Origin: CADDYT01 sp035294125
GTDB taxonomy: Bacteria; Chloroflexota; Ktedonobacteria; Ktedonobacterales; Ktedonobacteraceae
DNA: 64,000 bases
Direction: 5' to 3'
Assembly (NCBI GenBank): GCA_035294125.1
Contig: DATGLM010000027.1
Location: 12,284-76,283, forward strand
Below, piece after piece: positions 26,139 to 34,400 of the stretch. The notes beneath the pieces are model-generated. The model was given only the letters and a program-made list of their open reading frames with translations. It ran no database searches and was not told where the DNA came from. The first letter of the stretch is position 1. Every line of letters begins with the position of its first letter. Made by a program: the position numbers and the translations under genes.

Positions 26139-27359
26139 TTAGTCGTCTGGCGGCCACCCATCCCAAAGCGCACGCACGCTCTCCCACTCCTCCTGGGGGG
26201 TAGGAGCCGCCGGAAAATACTTCGGACCTGGTACGCGATGGGCTGGCGGCGTATACGTACCGGAAGCAATCAGGCGCTCAATATTTTGCCGATAGATTTC
26301 GTCCACCTCAGCATGGGAGCCGGGAGGTTGTTCCAACGCCAGGTCTTTGGGATGAATAGAGCGCTCGTACATCCTGCGGAAGAGTTCCATGCGCATATCC
26401 TTGAGCCAGTTCGTATTGAGATTCATCGTGCGGTACTGGCGCAGCGCGTCGATGTAAATTGGGGCGGCCACGAAGGAATTATCTCCAGACGGGCTGTAAG
26501 CTATCACCTGGCCTGTATAATCAACGATATGCGAATTACCACCTCCTATATCCATCGCATGCTTCATGCGGGGATGCGCGTAGACCGGGCCAACGTTTGG
26601 ACAAAGCATATAGACGCTGTTAAACTGTGCATGTCCCTGATTCTGGATCAGCCACGTACCGCCGCCAGGATAGCCATTGCCAGTCATCGGAATGGCTTCA
26701 CTGGGCCGGTAGACCACCTCCGCCCCATTGAAAGCCAGGGCGCGCACGGCCTCGGGGTATTCCCCGTCACTACAGCAGATAGTTCCGATTACGCCGATAT
26801 CAGGAGTGCGCAGCACCGGATAAAACGCCTCGATTCCGTCACCGAATACTTCTATCCAGCGCGAGTAGACATCGTGGGGCACCGTCGAGTGCTCGCGGCA
26901 CCAGACGTGGTTTTTGGCAGCTTTGTGAACTACCTGTCCCTCCGGGTTGATGACCGCCAGCGTATTGAAATAGCGGTCAGCGATGATTTCCGGCCAGCGC
27001 GCCTTGCACTGGAAAATAATGTAGGTTTCGTAATGCCGGGCCAGCCGCCCCAGAAACTCTGCCTCTTCACCCGGGATATCAATGAAAATATCACGGGCGG
27101 CAGTGATGTGGGGAATATTGTAAATTTCATCGGGGAAGCCGGTCAAAGCTCCCTCGGGAAGCGCGATCACCTTCACCGGCAAGTTGATGGAGACGACGCC
27201 CATAGCCGCATGGATCGCATCCTCAATTGTCTGCAGATTGACACGGATCTGCCTTCGCTCACTCACTGTGTAGACAACCGTCGAGATGCCTATTGCGGTG
27301 TAAGGAGCTACATAGGGAGCACCTGCCTGCTCTGCTGATATATTATTCAAGTTGTGCAT
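26139..27359 (-). CDS. Carbon-nitrogen hydrolase (nitrilase/amidase superfamily)
   Basis: 406 residues, longer than the usual 280-340 because of a C-terminal tail of about 80 residues rich in Pro and charged residues. The catalytic triad is visible: Glu69 in ALPEGALTGF, Lys149 in HKAAKNHVW and Cys196 in TICCSDGEYPE. Such enzymes split nitriles or the C-N bond of amides, often of small aliphatic acids; the tail and GGNSHIVDYTGQVIAYSPSGDN segment resemble amidase/formamidase-like branches. The next upstream gene is the remnant of an amino-acid permease, which may once have supplied a substrate. A terminator separates the two. Confidence 0.86.
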   Translation of the reverse strand: MHNLNNISAEQAGAPYVAPYTAIGISTVVYTVSERRQIRVNLQTIEDAIHAAMGVVSINLPVKVIALPEGALTGFPDEIYNIPHITAARDIFIDIPGEEAEFLGRLARHYETYIIFQCKARWPEIIADRYFNTLAVINPEGQVVHKAAKNHVWCREHSTVPHDVYSRWIEVFGDGIEAFYPVLRTPDIGVIGTICCSDGEYPEAVRALAFNGAEVVYRPSEAIPMTGNGYPGGGTWLIQNQGHAQFNSVYMLCPNVGPVYAHPRMKHAMDIGGGNSHIVDYTGQVIAYSPSGDNSFVAAPIYIDALRQYRTMNLNTNWLKDMRMELFRRMYERSIHPKDLALEQPPGSHAEVDEIYRQNIERLIASGTYTPPAHRVPGPKYFPAAPTPQEEWESVRALWDGWPPDD

Positions 27360-27375
27360 CCTTCCCAGAGAAAAC

Positions 27376-27404
27376 GGAAGAAAGGGGTATGGCCCCTTTC
27401 TTCC
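27376..27404 (-). terminator. Hairpin between permease remnant and nitrilase gene
   Basis: Perfect arms GGAAGAAAGGGG (27376-27387) and 27393-27404 around a 5-nt loop, directly after the end of the permease remnant and upstream of the nitrilase start at 27359. The minus-strand stem ends in a short TCTT-type tract. Confidence 0.65.
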
Positions 27405-27409
27405 AGGTG

Positions 27410-27837
27410 TTATCCCATCGACCGACAGTCAGAATGGCCAGGTTGAGGAACCTGCTCATCGTCCTTACGGACAAAACGACCAACTCGCGCTAAACGCGAA
27501 GGATTGGGCCGGATATAGAAAAAGAACGCGAGCAGCCCCAGAATAAGCCAGATGAAGAAGAAGGCTGGCAGGATGTTTACCGGGAAGGGGAAGGGAGCAA
27601 AGCCAGCGTGACGGTCCCAAGCAGATAGAGGTTATAGGTCAGACCCGCTGCCCCACCGGTGACAATAGTGGTGACATTGCTGATCCAGAACACGGCCATG
27701 ATAAAGGCGGTGGTCATATCGAACGTTCCCAGCACATGGGGAAGTGCAGGGGAGACATAGTCTTCAGACGGTAAAGAACGATTGGAATGATCGTTCTCCG
27801 GTACCTTCCCTATTTCTGTGGTAATAGTTGTCTGCAT
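27410..27837 (-). pseudogene. Internally deleted APC-family amino-acid permease
   Basis: The start at 27837 gives a normal APC N-terminus (PHVLGTFDMTTAFIMAVFWI, then SNVTTIVTGGAAGLTY). This is followed at once by NLYLLGTVTLA, and the frame then ends early (LLPSPSR). One base over, the frame continues GFAPFPFPVNILPAFFFIWL, LILGLLAFFFYIRPNPSRLARVG to a TAA at 27412-27410, which is the last membrane helix and tail of the same family. Some ten central helices are missing and a frameshift lies near 27590. The gene is therefore a remnant. Its promoter region upstream is shared with the grpE operon. Confidence 0.8.
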
Positions 27838-28229
27838 AGATTCCTCCTTCTGCTTTCTGCATCACAGTCACGAAGTGGCAAGGTAGAGAAAGATTTATTA
27901 ACGGCAAACCATGACAAGTGTACCTGAGTTCTGGACAAAAAAGAAGAAATTAGGATGAAATGGCTATATTTCTCTTCATAAACGCGAATACAGAGTTTAC
28001 AGCGAGGAGAGCGACGAGAGGCTGCTTATCACAACGGCAGATACGAATTTTCCTGAGGCAACCCGTGGTCGAAGGAAGGATTTTTCGCGAGTCAGTCCCG
28101 AAACCTTGACAGGAAGTGGCTCAACATTTATACTGGATTGACCATAAACTTTGGAAATCCAAACGCATTTTCATTCGTTCTACTCGTATCATACATAACA
28201 GTGGTGCGGGATAAGGAGCAAACGTTCTT
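27838..28229 (+). promoter_or_regulatory. grpE operon promoter with HAIR-like HspR operator
   Basis: TTGACA (28106-28111) and TATACT (28129-28134) stand 17 bp apart, a near-consensus housekeeping promoter. Overlapping the -35 and spacer, CTTGACA (28105-28111), 7 bp, and GCTCAAC (28119-28125) match the HspR HAIR consensus CTTGAGT-N7-ACTCAAG at 10 of 14 positions. The operon encodes an HspR homologue, so autorepression is likely. The rest of the region shows no gene; no CIRCE element was seen. Confidence 0.75.
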
Positions 28230-28868
28230 ATGCCAGAAGAATCTCAGGAAATAACAGGTAGGCAGGCGGAGCAGCCTGGACAATCTGGACAGCCGACACA
28301 GCAGGCGGGGCAGGAAAATGGGACGGTGAATGCCGGAAATGCTGGTAGCTCGACGAGCGATAAAGACGCCCTGATTGCCCAGCTAGAGGCGCAGCTTTCA
28401 CAGGCCCGGCAAGAGGCGGCAGATAACTGGAATAGATTTCTGCGCGAGCGAGCGGAGATGGACAACTTCCGCAAACGCCAGGAGCGCCTGATGGCCGATC
28501 GCGTGCTGCAACAGAAGAAGGCGCTGCTGCAAAAGTTGCTGGGCGTGCTCGACAACGTCGAGCGGGCGCTCGTCTACCAGGAAACGCTGGATAAGCAGGG
28601 GTTGCAACAGGCGCTGCGCATGATGCAGTGGCAACTGAGCGAGGTGCTGCGCGGAGAAGGTCTCTCTCCCGTTCCTACCGTCGGCGAGACTTTCAATCCA
28701 TACCTGCACGAAGCCATTGAGGCGGTCGAGGATAGCGATCAACCGGAGGGTACCATCGTTGAAGAGGTGCAGAAGGGCTACTTGATAGGCGATGACACCC
28801 TGCGTCCGGCCCGTGTCAAAGTCAGCAGCGGCAATAACAAAATCGTGGAATCGCAACCTCAGGAATAA
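28230..28868 (+). CDS. grpE: GrpE nucleotide-exchange factor
   Basis: 212 residues. GrpE dimers release ADP from DnaK. A Gln/Gly-rich disordered N-terminus (1-45) precedes a long coiled coil (DALIAQLEAQLSQARQEA...NWNRFLRERAEMDNFRKRQE). The beta domain ends with the family signature NPYLHEAIEAVED...GTIVEEVQKGYLIGDDTLRPARVKVS. It is first in the grpE-dnaJ-hspR operon and 21 bp before dnaJ. dnaK itself is not in the window, unlike the dnaK-first order of actinobacterial HspR operons. Confidence 0.95.
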   Translation: MPEESQEITGRQAEQPGQSGQPTQQAGQENGTVNAGNAGSSTSDKDALIAQLEAQLSQARQEAADNWNRFLRERAEMDNFRKRQERLMADRVLQQKKALLQKLLGVLDNVERALVYQETLDKQGLQQALRMMQWQLSEVLRGEGLSPVPTVGETFNPYLHEAIEAVEDSDQPEGTIVEEVQKGYLIGDDTLRPARVKVSSGNNKIVESQPQE

Positions 28869-28889
28869 GACCAGGAAAAGAGCTGGGAT

Positions 28890-29933
28890 ATGGAATATAA
28901 AGATTATTACAAAATTCTGGGTGTGGGGCGCAGGGCCAGCGCCGATGAGATCAAGCAGGCATTTCGGAAGCTGGCCCGCCAGTACCATCCCGATGTGAAT
29001 CCCGGCGACAAGCGAGCGGAAGCGAAGTTTAAAGAAATCAACGAGGCTTACGAGGTTCTCTCCGACCCACAAAAGCGCAGCCAGTACGACCTGCTCGGCT
29101 CCAACTGGCAAAAATTTGCTTCTGGGGCCAGCCGGACAGGACAAGCCGGTGCTTCACCCTTTGACTTCGCAACAGGAGGTATGGGTGGTACTGGCGGCAG
29201 CAGTTTCTCCGATTTCTTCGAGGTGCTCTTTGGCCGTTCCTCACAGCAAGCACAATCGAGGGCAGGCGCGGGAAAGGGAACGGGTGGCGTGCGTGAAGAA
29301 AGCTTCAGGCGCCCACGCGCGGGCGAGAACATCGAACAGCCCGTTGAGGTAAGCTTACAGGAGGCCTATAGCGGAGGAACGCGCAACTTCAACATCCAGT
29401 CAACCGTTCCTTGCAGCGCCTGCCAGGGCCAGGGCGAGGTATTGGGCAAGACATGCGCGAGCTGTCAGGGCCAGGGCCTGCTGCCCAAAAACAAGCGTAT
29501 CCAGGTGAAGATACCGCCCGGCGTCGATAATGGCTCGAAGATTCGCGTCGCGGGCGAAGGCCAGCCGGGCAGTAACGGTGGGCCACGCGGTGACCTCTAC
29601 TTCGTCATCACCGTTAAAGCAGACCCCCTCTACGAGCGCAAAGGCGATGATCTCTATACGGATGTTGATGTGGAACTGGTCGCGGCAATCCTCGGCGGCG
29701 AGGTTGCGGTGCCAACCCCCGATGGGCGCAAATTATCGCTGAAGATTCCGCCGGAGACGCAGAATGGCACCACATTCCGTCTGGGAGGCAAAGGCATGCC
29801 ACACCTGCGTGGCGAAGGCAACGGCAACCTGTACGCCCGCGTCAAAGTTGTTTTGCCTCAGCATCTTTCCAGCGAGGAGCGTGCCCTCTTTGAGCAGCTT
29901 GCACGCACTCGCGGCAGCGAGGTGCATTCGTAA
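28890..29933 (+). CDS. dnaJ: DnaJ co-chaperone with a reduced zinc domain
   Basis: 347 residues. The J domain (1-70) has the HPD motif in RQYHPDVNPGD, which triggers ATP hydrolysis by DnaK. A Gly/Ser-rich segment follows (85-145). Only two CxxCxGxG motifs are present (CSACQGQG and CASCQGQG), not the four of type I DnaJ, so at most one four-cysteine zinc site can form. The C-terminal substrate-binding domains are complete (RIQVKIPPGVDNGSKIRV and KLSLKIPPETQNGTTFRL, then GKGMPHLRG). It lies between grpE and the hspR gene in one operon. Confidence 0.93.
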   Translation: MEYKDYYKILGVGRRASADEIKQAFRKLARQYHPDVNPGDKRAEAKFKEINEAYEVLSDPQKRSQYDLLGSNWQKFASGASRTGQAGASPFDFATGGMGGTGGSSFSDFFEVLFGRSSQQAQSRAGAGKGTGGVREESFRRPRAGENIEQPVEVSLQEAYSGGTRNFNIQSTVPCSACQGQGEVLGKTCASCQGQGLLPKNKRIQVKIPPGVDNGSKIRVAGEGQPGSNGGPRGDLYFVITVKADPLYERKGDDLYTDVDVELVAAILGGEVAVPTPDGRKLSLKIPPETQNGTTFRLGGKGMPHLRGEGNGNLYARVKVVLPQHLSSEERALFEQLARTRGSEVHS

Positions 29934-30020
29934 TTTCAATCCCAAACGGGAGGCCGGAAAAGGGACAGATTCCAATACGTTGACAGGCTGTTCCTGCGAG
30001 AAGGGAGGTTGAAAAGAAGC

Positions 30021-30416
30021 GTGCCAGAGAAATCCGAGGGAGCATGGTACATCATCAGTGTGGCCGCCGAGAAGGCCGAGGTACATGAACAGACGCTGCG
30101 CCACTACGAGCGCCTGGGTCTCATCACCCCTGCTCGCAAAGGCGACAGCCCGCACAGCCCTCGCCTCTATTCAGATCGCGACATCGAGCGCGTCGTGCAT
30201 ATTCGCCGCTTGATGCGCGACCTCGGCGTCAATCTCGCGGGTGTCGAAGCTATTCTGCACATGAAGGACCGCATGGAGGAGATGCAGCAGCAGATGGAGC
30301 GCGAGATACAGGAACTCCAGATGCAGCACGCGATGGAGACGCGCCGCCTCAAAGAGATCATCGAACGCCTCCAACGAGGCTCCTCCTCGTCATCATCCGC
30401 TCCACCATCACTATAA
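30021..30416 (+). CDS. hspR: HspR-like MerR-family heat-shock repressor
   Basis: 131 residues from the GTG at 30021; GGGAGG lies 12 bp upstream, and a TTG at 30009 would sit right against that site. The MerR-type winged helix is clear: YIISVAAEKAEVHEQTLRHY, ERLGLITPAR, SPRLYSDRDIERVVHIRRL, LGVNLAGVEAIL. A coiled-coil dimerisation helix follows (residues 87-118, Met/Gln/Glu-rich) and a Ser-rich tail. In HspR the DNK chaperones act as co-repressors. Position after dnaJ and the HAIR-like site in the operon promoter support autoregulation. Confidence 0.9.
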   Translation: MPEKSEGAWYIISVAAEKAEVHEQTLRHYERLGLITPARKGDSPHSPRLYSDRDIERVVHIRRLMRDLGVNLAGVEAILHMKDRMEEMQQQMEREIQELQMQHAMETRRLKEIIERLQRGSSSSSSAPPSL

Positions 30417-30417
30417 G

Positions 30418-30470
30418 AGAGAAGGGAAGAGCGCGGCTAGCCATGCTTAAGCCGCGCTCTTCCCTTCTCT
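30418..30470 (+). terminator. Terminator of the grpE-dnaJ-hspR operon
   Basis: Perfect 21-bp arms (30418-30438 and 30450-30470) around an 11-nt loop, starting 1 bp after the hspR stop codon. Confidence 0.85.
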
Positions 30471-30648
30471 TGCAAAACCATTTCAATGTTTTTAACATCC
30501 CCGCTCCCTGGTCTGGCACCGGGTCCGGTTTTCCTGCCTGTTCCGGCAACAGGATTTCATTGCATATTTCTCTCTTTCACTACTTACTATATCGCGAAGA
30601 GCTTATAAGGACGTTAACACCAGATTATAGATCGCTTAGAATTTCGCG

Positions 30649-30704
30649 AAGCGTCAAAAAGAGACGAGCAAGGCAGCAGCCTCGCTCGTCTCTTTTTGAC
30701 GCTT
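30649..30704 (-). terminator. Terminator of the MFS transporter gene
   Basis: Perfect 21-bp arms (30649-30669 and 30684-30704) around 14 nt. The gene-proximal arm overlaps the stop codon of the transporter, and the stem contains five T's on either strand, so it may also stop readthrough from hspR. Confidence 0.8.
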
Positions 30705-32172
30705 ACGGAAGGACAGGCACTTGCCCCGGCTGAGCGGCAGCAATCTTTTGTTCGCCGGAAATCTCTTCCAGAGAGCGCTGGTTCGGCTCCGGCAATGTGA
30801 CGAGAGTCAATAGCAGCCCGATAAGGGAAACAAGGGCGGCGAAGGCCATCGCGCCGGGCAGGTGGAACGTGGTAAGCAGGTAGGGGAAGGCGAATGCGCC
30901 GATAAACGCCCCGACCTTACCAAGAGCCGACGCGATGCCATGCGCCGAGGAACGCACCATCACGGGAAAGATTTCCGCCGGGTAGACGAAGGTGGTCACG
31001 TTTGGCCCAAACTCGGTAAAGAAGTAGCTCAGGCCATAGATCAGCAAGAAAGACAGAGTGATCGTCGTCAAAATGGGAGCAACGGCAAGCGAACCGTAGG
31101 CCAGAGCCATCATAGCGAAGCCGACACACTGAATCCACTTGCGCCCCAGTTTGTCAATCGTAAAGGCGGCGATGATGTAGCCGGGCAGCGCAGCGATTAC
31201 AAAGATCAGCAGTGTGTAGACCATGTTGGTCACCAGATTTGAGTGCGGGTTTAGCGCCCTGAGCACCAGCGGACTGGAAATGGTAGTGCCATAGTAGGCG
31301 ACATCGAGCAGGAACCACGCGCCCGCCGCTCCGATGAGCCAGCGCAGGTAGCGCGGCGTGAACAAGAGCTTGAGGGAAAATTTCTTGCTTGCCTTGCCAT
31401 TGCGGCGCGGCGTGACATTCTGTGGTTTTACGCTGCCATTCTGCTTCGTCACCATGTCAATGGTGTGGCTCGCGCCCTCAACATCACCTTGCATGGCGAG
31501 GGCGAAGCGCGGCGTCTCGGCAATTTGCCGCCGCAGGTAGAAGGTAGCCAGGGCAGGAACCGCGCCGAGACCAAGCATGATGCGCCAGACCAGATCATGG
31601 TTCATGCCGCTCACCAGCAGGAGGATAGCCACCAGAGGGCCACAGATGAGGCCGACACCTTGCATTGAGAAAACGAAAGTAATCAGTTTGCCACGATCGC
31701 GCCGGTTCGCGTACTCGCTCATCAACGTCGCGCTTAGTGGATAGTCACCGCCGATGCCCAGACCCAGGATGAAGCGGAAAACCAGCAGCCAGATAACGCC
31801 GGGAGCCAGCGACGAAGCAATAGCGCCACAGGCGAGCACAATCAGGGTATAGCCATAAATTGATCTGCGTCCTATATGATCCGCGAGCCGACCAAAGAGG
31901 ATAGCCCCCAGGGCGGCCGCGATCAGCGAAGTGCTGCCAAGAAGGGAAATCTCCAGTGCAGTCAGGTGCCAGATGGGAGTCAAAATTGCCAGGACAACAC
32001 CGATAATAAACAGGTCATAAGCATCTGTAAAGAAGCCCATACCGGAAGTTAACAATGCCTTAACATGAAAGCCCGAAACGGAACTGGCATCCAATCGAGC
32101 CAGGATAGCTTCCGCCGAGGCTACCGCGTCCTCCTCGTGCAGCGAGGCCGAACGTTTATCATCACCTAACAT
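30703..32172 (-). CDS. MFS transporter, phosphate:H+ symporter (PHS) type
   Basis: 489 residues from the ATG at 32172, chosen for AAGGAGA just upstream. Twelve membrane helices are visible with the MFS motif GRLADHIGRRSIYG between helices 2 and 3 and a central cytoplasmic loop (about residues 230-270, VTKQNGSVKPQN...KASKKFS). The PHS-type features are GLGIGGDYPLSATLMSEYANR in helix 4 and TFVYPAEIFPVMVRSSAHGI later on. It likely imports inorganic phosphate with protons. Two TTAACA units 11 bp apart lie upstream and the pst operon is divergent nearby, supporting Pho control. Organic-acid carriers of the wider family are the alternative. Confidence 0.83.
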   Translation of the reverse strand: MLGDDKRSASLHEEDAVASAEAILARLDASSVSGFHVKALLTSGMGFFTDAYDLFIIGVVLAILTPIWHLTALEISLLGSTSLIAAALGAILFGRLADHIGRRSIYGYTLIVLACGAIASSLAPGVIWLLVFRFILGLGIGGDYPLSATLMSEYANRRDRGKLITFVFSMQGVGLICGPLVAILLLVSGMNHDLVWRIMLGLGAVPALATFYLRRQIAETPRFALAMQGDVEGASHTIDMVTKQNGSVKPQNVTPRRNGKASKKFSLKLLFTPRYLRWLIGAAGAWFLLDVAYYGTTISSPLVLRALNPHSNLVTNMVYTLLIFVIAALPGYIIAAFTIDKLGRKWIQCVGFAMMALAYGSLAVAPILTTITLSFLLIYGLSYFFTEFGPNVTTFVYPAEIFPVMVRSSAHGIASALGKVGAFIGAFAFPYLLTTFHLPGAMAFAALVSLIGLLLTLVTLPEPNQRSLEEISGEQKIAAAQPGQVPVLP

Positions 32173-32249
32173 ACAATCTCCTTGCTTGAGGGATAAGTTT
32201 CTTACATAGACCATCTCACGAAAATCGTATAGCTTCTATATTATGGGAA

Positions 32250-32288
32250 TGTTAAATAGCTGTTAATAAACCTTTATAAACGGGTTAA
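32250..32288 (-). promoter_or_regulatory. Candidate Pho box upstream of the MFS gene
   Basis: On the minus strand TTAACC, then two TTAACA units with an exact 5-bp gap, begin at phases of 22 and 11 bp (plus-strand positions 32283-32288, 32261-32266, 32250-32255). This is the direct-repeat spacing bound by PhoP/PhoB. A TAATAT-type -10 lies just downstream (about 32245-32238). Confidence 0.6.
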
Positions 32289-32351
32289 AAATTGCTAAGA
32301 GGCGGGCAGGAGGGCCAGCAGTAAGCATCTTATCCTGTCATACCAGAAAGC

Positions 32352-33068
32352 TCACTCCGCCTCTATGGGGACGGCTGGCTGATCGCTGCCTGATGCGGGG
32401 CGCGGTCTCAGTTCTTGCCATGGAATGCGCATAGAGGTGCCAATATCGCGCAGGTGGACATCATCGTTATATTTTTTCAAGTGCCAGCGCGGCGACCCGT
32501 CTTTCGGCTCGGACTGTTGCCAGTGGGTGATCGAGGTGTTGCGCGTCGAAAAATGGGCCTGCGGACCTCGCAACGTAGGCAGGCCAAAAAAGTAATAAAA
32601 AGAGCCTTCGATGATGCCGCCATGACAGACGATCACGACCGTCTTGCCCTCGTAGTGATGCGTGATGCGGTACAGAGCGCGGCCCATGCGCTGCATAAAC
32701 TCCACCCAGCTTTCCGCGCCGGGCGCAATGGGCTTGAACGGGTCTTCCCGCACATCGACGCTGCCAAAGGTCTGGCGATACCGCGCATCCGTCATGCCCT
32801 CGGCCTCGCCCACGCGCATCTCCTCGACCTCCTCGTCAAAGATGATGGGCAGGCCCAGAGCCGGGGCGATAATCTCTGCCGTCTGCCGCGCCCGCAGCAT
32901 CGTGCTGGAAATGAGCACACCGGCGGTAATCTCGCCCGTTCCTGCCAGCCGGTCGCGTAAATGCTCCGCCTGCGCCACTCCCAGCGGCGTTAACCCCAGA
33001 TCACCAAGAACATGCTTCACCGCGCTCTCCGACTCTGCATGCCGGATCAAGTAAAGATTCGTTGTCAC
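32352..33068 (-). CDS. Histidine phosphatase family protein
   Basis: 238 residues. It begins TNLYLIRHAESESA with the catalytic His in RHAE. Other elements are SSTMLRARQTAEII and the second histidine in VIVCHGGIIEG. A C-terminal tail of about 50 residues (WHLKKYNDDVHLRD...) is beyond the core. It could be a phosphoglycerate-mutase-like or broad phosphatase. It sits between the PHS transporter and the divergent pst operon, so a role in phosphate supply is plausible but inferred. A start-proximal promoter region with a strong hairpin lies upstream. Confidence 0.85.
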   Translation of the reverse strand: MTTNLYLIRHAESESAVKHVLGDLGLTPLGVAQAEHLRDRLAGTGEITAGVLISSTMLRARQTAEIIAPALGLPIIFDEEVEEMRVGEAEGMTDARYRQTFGSVDVREDPFKPIAPGAESWVEFMQRMGRALYRITHHYEGKTVVIVCHGGIIEGSFYYFFGLPTLRGPQAHFSTRNTSITHWQQSEPKDGSPRWHLKKYNDDVHLRDIGTSMRIPWQELRPRPASGSDQPAVPIEAE

Positions 33069-33121
33069 GTAAAAATCGTCTCCTCAATAGTAGCTTTTCA
33101 GATTGCTGCATAATCTTTACT

Positions 33122-33166
33122 AAAAAGCACGAATGGCACTCACAGTGGGTGCCATTCGTGCTTTTT
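33122..33166. terminator. Strong hairpin with T-run in a divergent region
   Basis: Perfect 18-bp arms (33122-33139 and 33149-33166) around 9 nt, with five T's at the end of each arm on its own strand, so it reads as an intrinsic terminator both ways. No gene ends here: the phosphatase begins on one side and pstS on the other. Confidence 0.6.
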
Positions 33167-33200
33167 GTTAAATCTCCGCAACCTATCCGCCGGGAAAAGT

Positions 33201-33249
33201 TTAACAGAGATTTAACCGGCGTTAACGTATCCATAAAGCATGGTTAACC
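33201..33249 (+). promoter_or_regulatory. Candidate Pho box upstream of pstS
   Basis: Four direct repeats TTAACA (33201), TTAACC (33212), TTAACG (33222) and TTAACC (33244) start 11, 10 and 22 bp apart, i.e. on one face of the helix. They lie about 155-200 bp before the pstS start. The pattern fits an array of PhoP/PhoB half-sites. Confidence 0.65.
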
Positions 33250-33402
33250 GTGGGGTGTTACCTTACTGATGAGACGGAAAAGAGTGCAGAAACGACCGGG
33301 AACCTCGTATCCGTCTGCAAGAGACTGTGCGCGACTTTAAACACTAACAGGCAGGTAAGGCACAGCAGGTTCCGGTTGGAATGAAAGTTCTTTGGAGGAT
33401 TT

Positions 33403-34338
33403 ATGGTTAAACATTGGCGCTTTGCGCTCGTGTCACTTCTGTTAGGAGTGGCACTTCTGGTTTCCGCGTGCGGTAGCAGTTCGACCACAACAGGCAGCGG
33501 TGGGACACCCACAGCTAGCAGCAAGCTTGGAACACCCGGAGAATTTACTTGCGTGTCAGGGCAAATCACAGCTGATGGTTCAACAGCACTCGCGCCGCTG
33601 GCGAAGGCAGTAGCGACAGACTATGAAAAGCAATGCTCCTCGGCAACTATCACCGTTAATCTAGGCGGTAGCAAAACCGGCCTCTCCGATGTGGAAGCGG
33701 GCAACGTCCAGATCGGCGACTCTGATATCTTCCGTCTGGCCAATCAGACCGACCTTGTTGACCATCAGGTAGCCATTGTGGTCTTCGTCATTGTCGTCAA
33801 TCCTCAGGTCACGGGCGTCACGAACCTGACAACCGCTCAGCTTCAGGGTATCTACAGCGGCACCATCACCAACTGGAGCCAGGTCGGTGGGCCGAACATG
33901 AAGATCGTGGTGGTCAGCCGTCCCGCCAGCTCCGGTACCCGCGCCACCTTCCAGCAGTATATTCTGGGTGGGCCTGAGAAAATCACCGGCCCTTCCAGCC
34001 TGGTCAGTGACAGCACCGGCACCGTGGCAACCGAGGTGAAGCAGACGGCGGGCGCGATTGGCTACATCACTCTGGGTTCGGCCAAGAGCCTGGGTCTGAC
34101 GCCGATGAGCATCGATGGCAACGATCCGACGAATAGCAGCCTGATTGAGAACAACACCTATAAGTTCTGGAATATCGAGCACATGTATACAAAGGGACAG
34201 CCTAGCGGTCTGACCCAGGCTTTCCTCGACTACATGTTCAGCAGCCAGGCTCAGACAGAAGAAGCCAACCAATCCTTTCTGAGCACGACGCAGATGTCTT
34301 CGTCCGCTATCGCGGCTCACCAGCCTTCCGGCTCATAG
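33403..34338 (+). CDS. pstS: Phosphate-binding lipoprotein of the Pst ABC transporter
   Basis: 311 residues. The signal peptide (MVKHWRFALVSLLLGVALL) ends in the lipobox LVSAC, so the protein is lipid-anchored on the outer face of the membrane. After a Ser/Thr/Gly linker the periplasmic-binding fold begins ITADGSTALAPLAKAVA; phosphate contacts are expected in GSTAL, in GGSKTGLSDVEAG, and in RPASSGTRATFQQY. It delivers phosphate to PstCA. It follows a Pho-box array and is separated from pstC by 320 bp containing a large inverted repeat, which may set the ratio of PstS to the membrane parts. Confidence 0.93.
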   Translation: MVKHWRFALVSLLLGVALLVSACGSSSTTTGSGGTPTASSKLGTPGEFTCVSGQITADGSTALAPLAKAVATDYEKQCSSATITVNLGGSKTGLSDVEAGNVQIGDSDIFRLANQTDLVDHQVAIVVFVIVVNPQVTGVTNLTTAQLQGIYSGTITNWSQVGGPNMKIVVVSRPASSGTRATFQQYILGGPEKITGPSSLVSDSTGTVATEVKQTAGAIGYITLGSAKSLGLTPMSIDGNDPTNSSLIENNTYKFWNIEHMYTKGQPSGLTQAFLDYMFSSQAQTEEANQSFLSTTQMSSSAIAAHQPSGS

Positions 34339-34400
34339 GCGCGCAATTAATTGTAGACACTGCAAATAATGAACTTGAACAAACAAAATTGAGATGAGAT

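Noticed and set aside
25440..27338. A 632-codon open frame on the plus strand
   Set aside because: It runs antisense to the aminotransferase and nitrilase genes, is His/Arg-rich and has no family resemblance; it is a shadow of GC-rich codon use.
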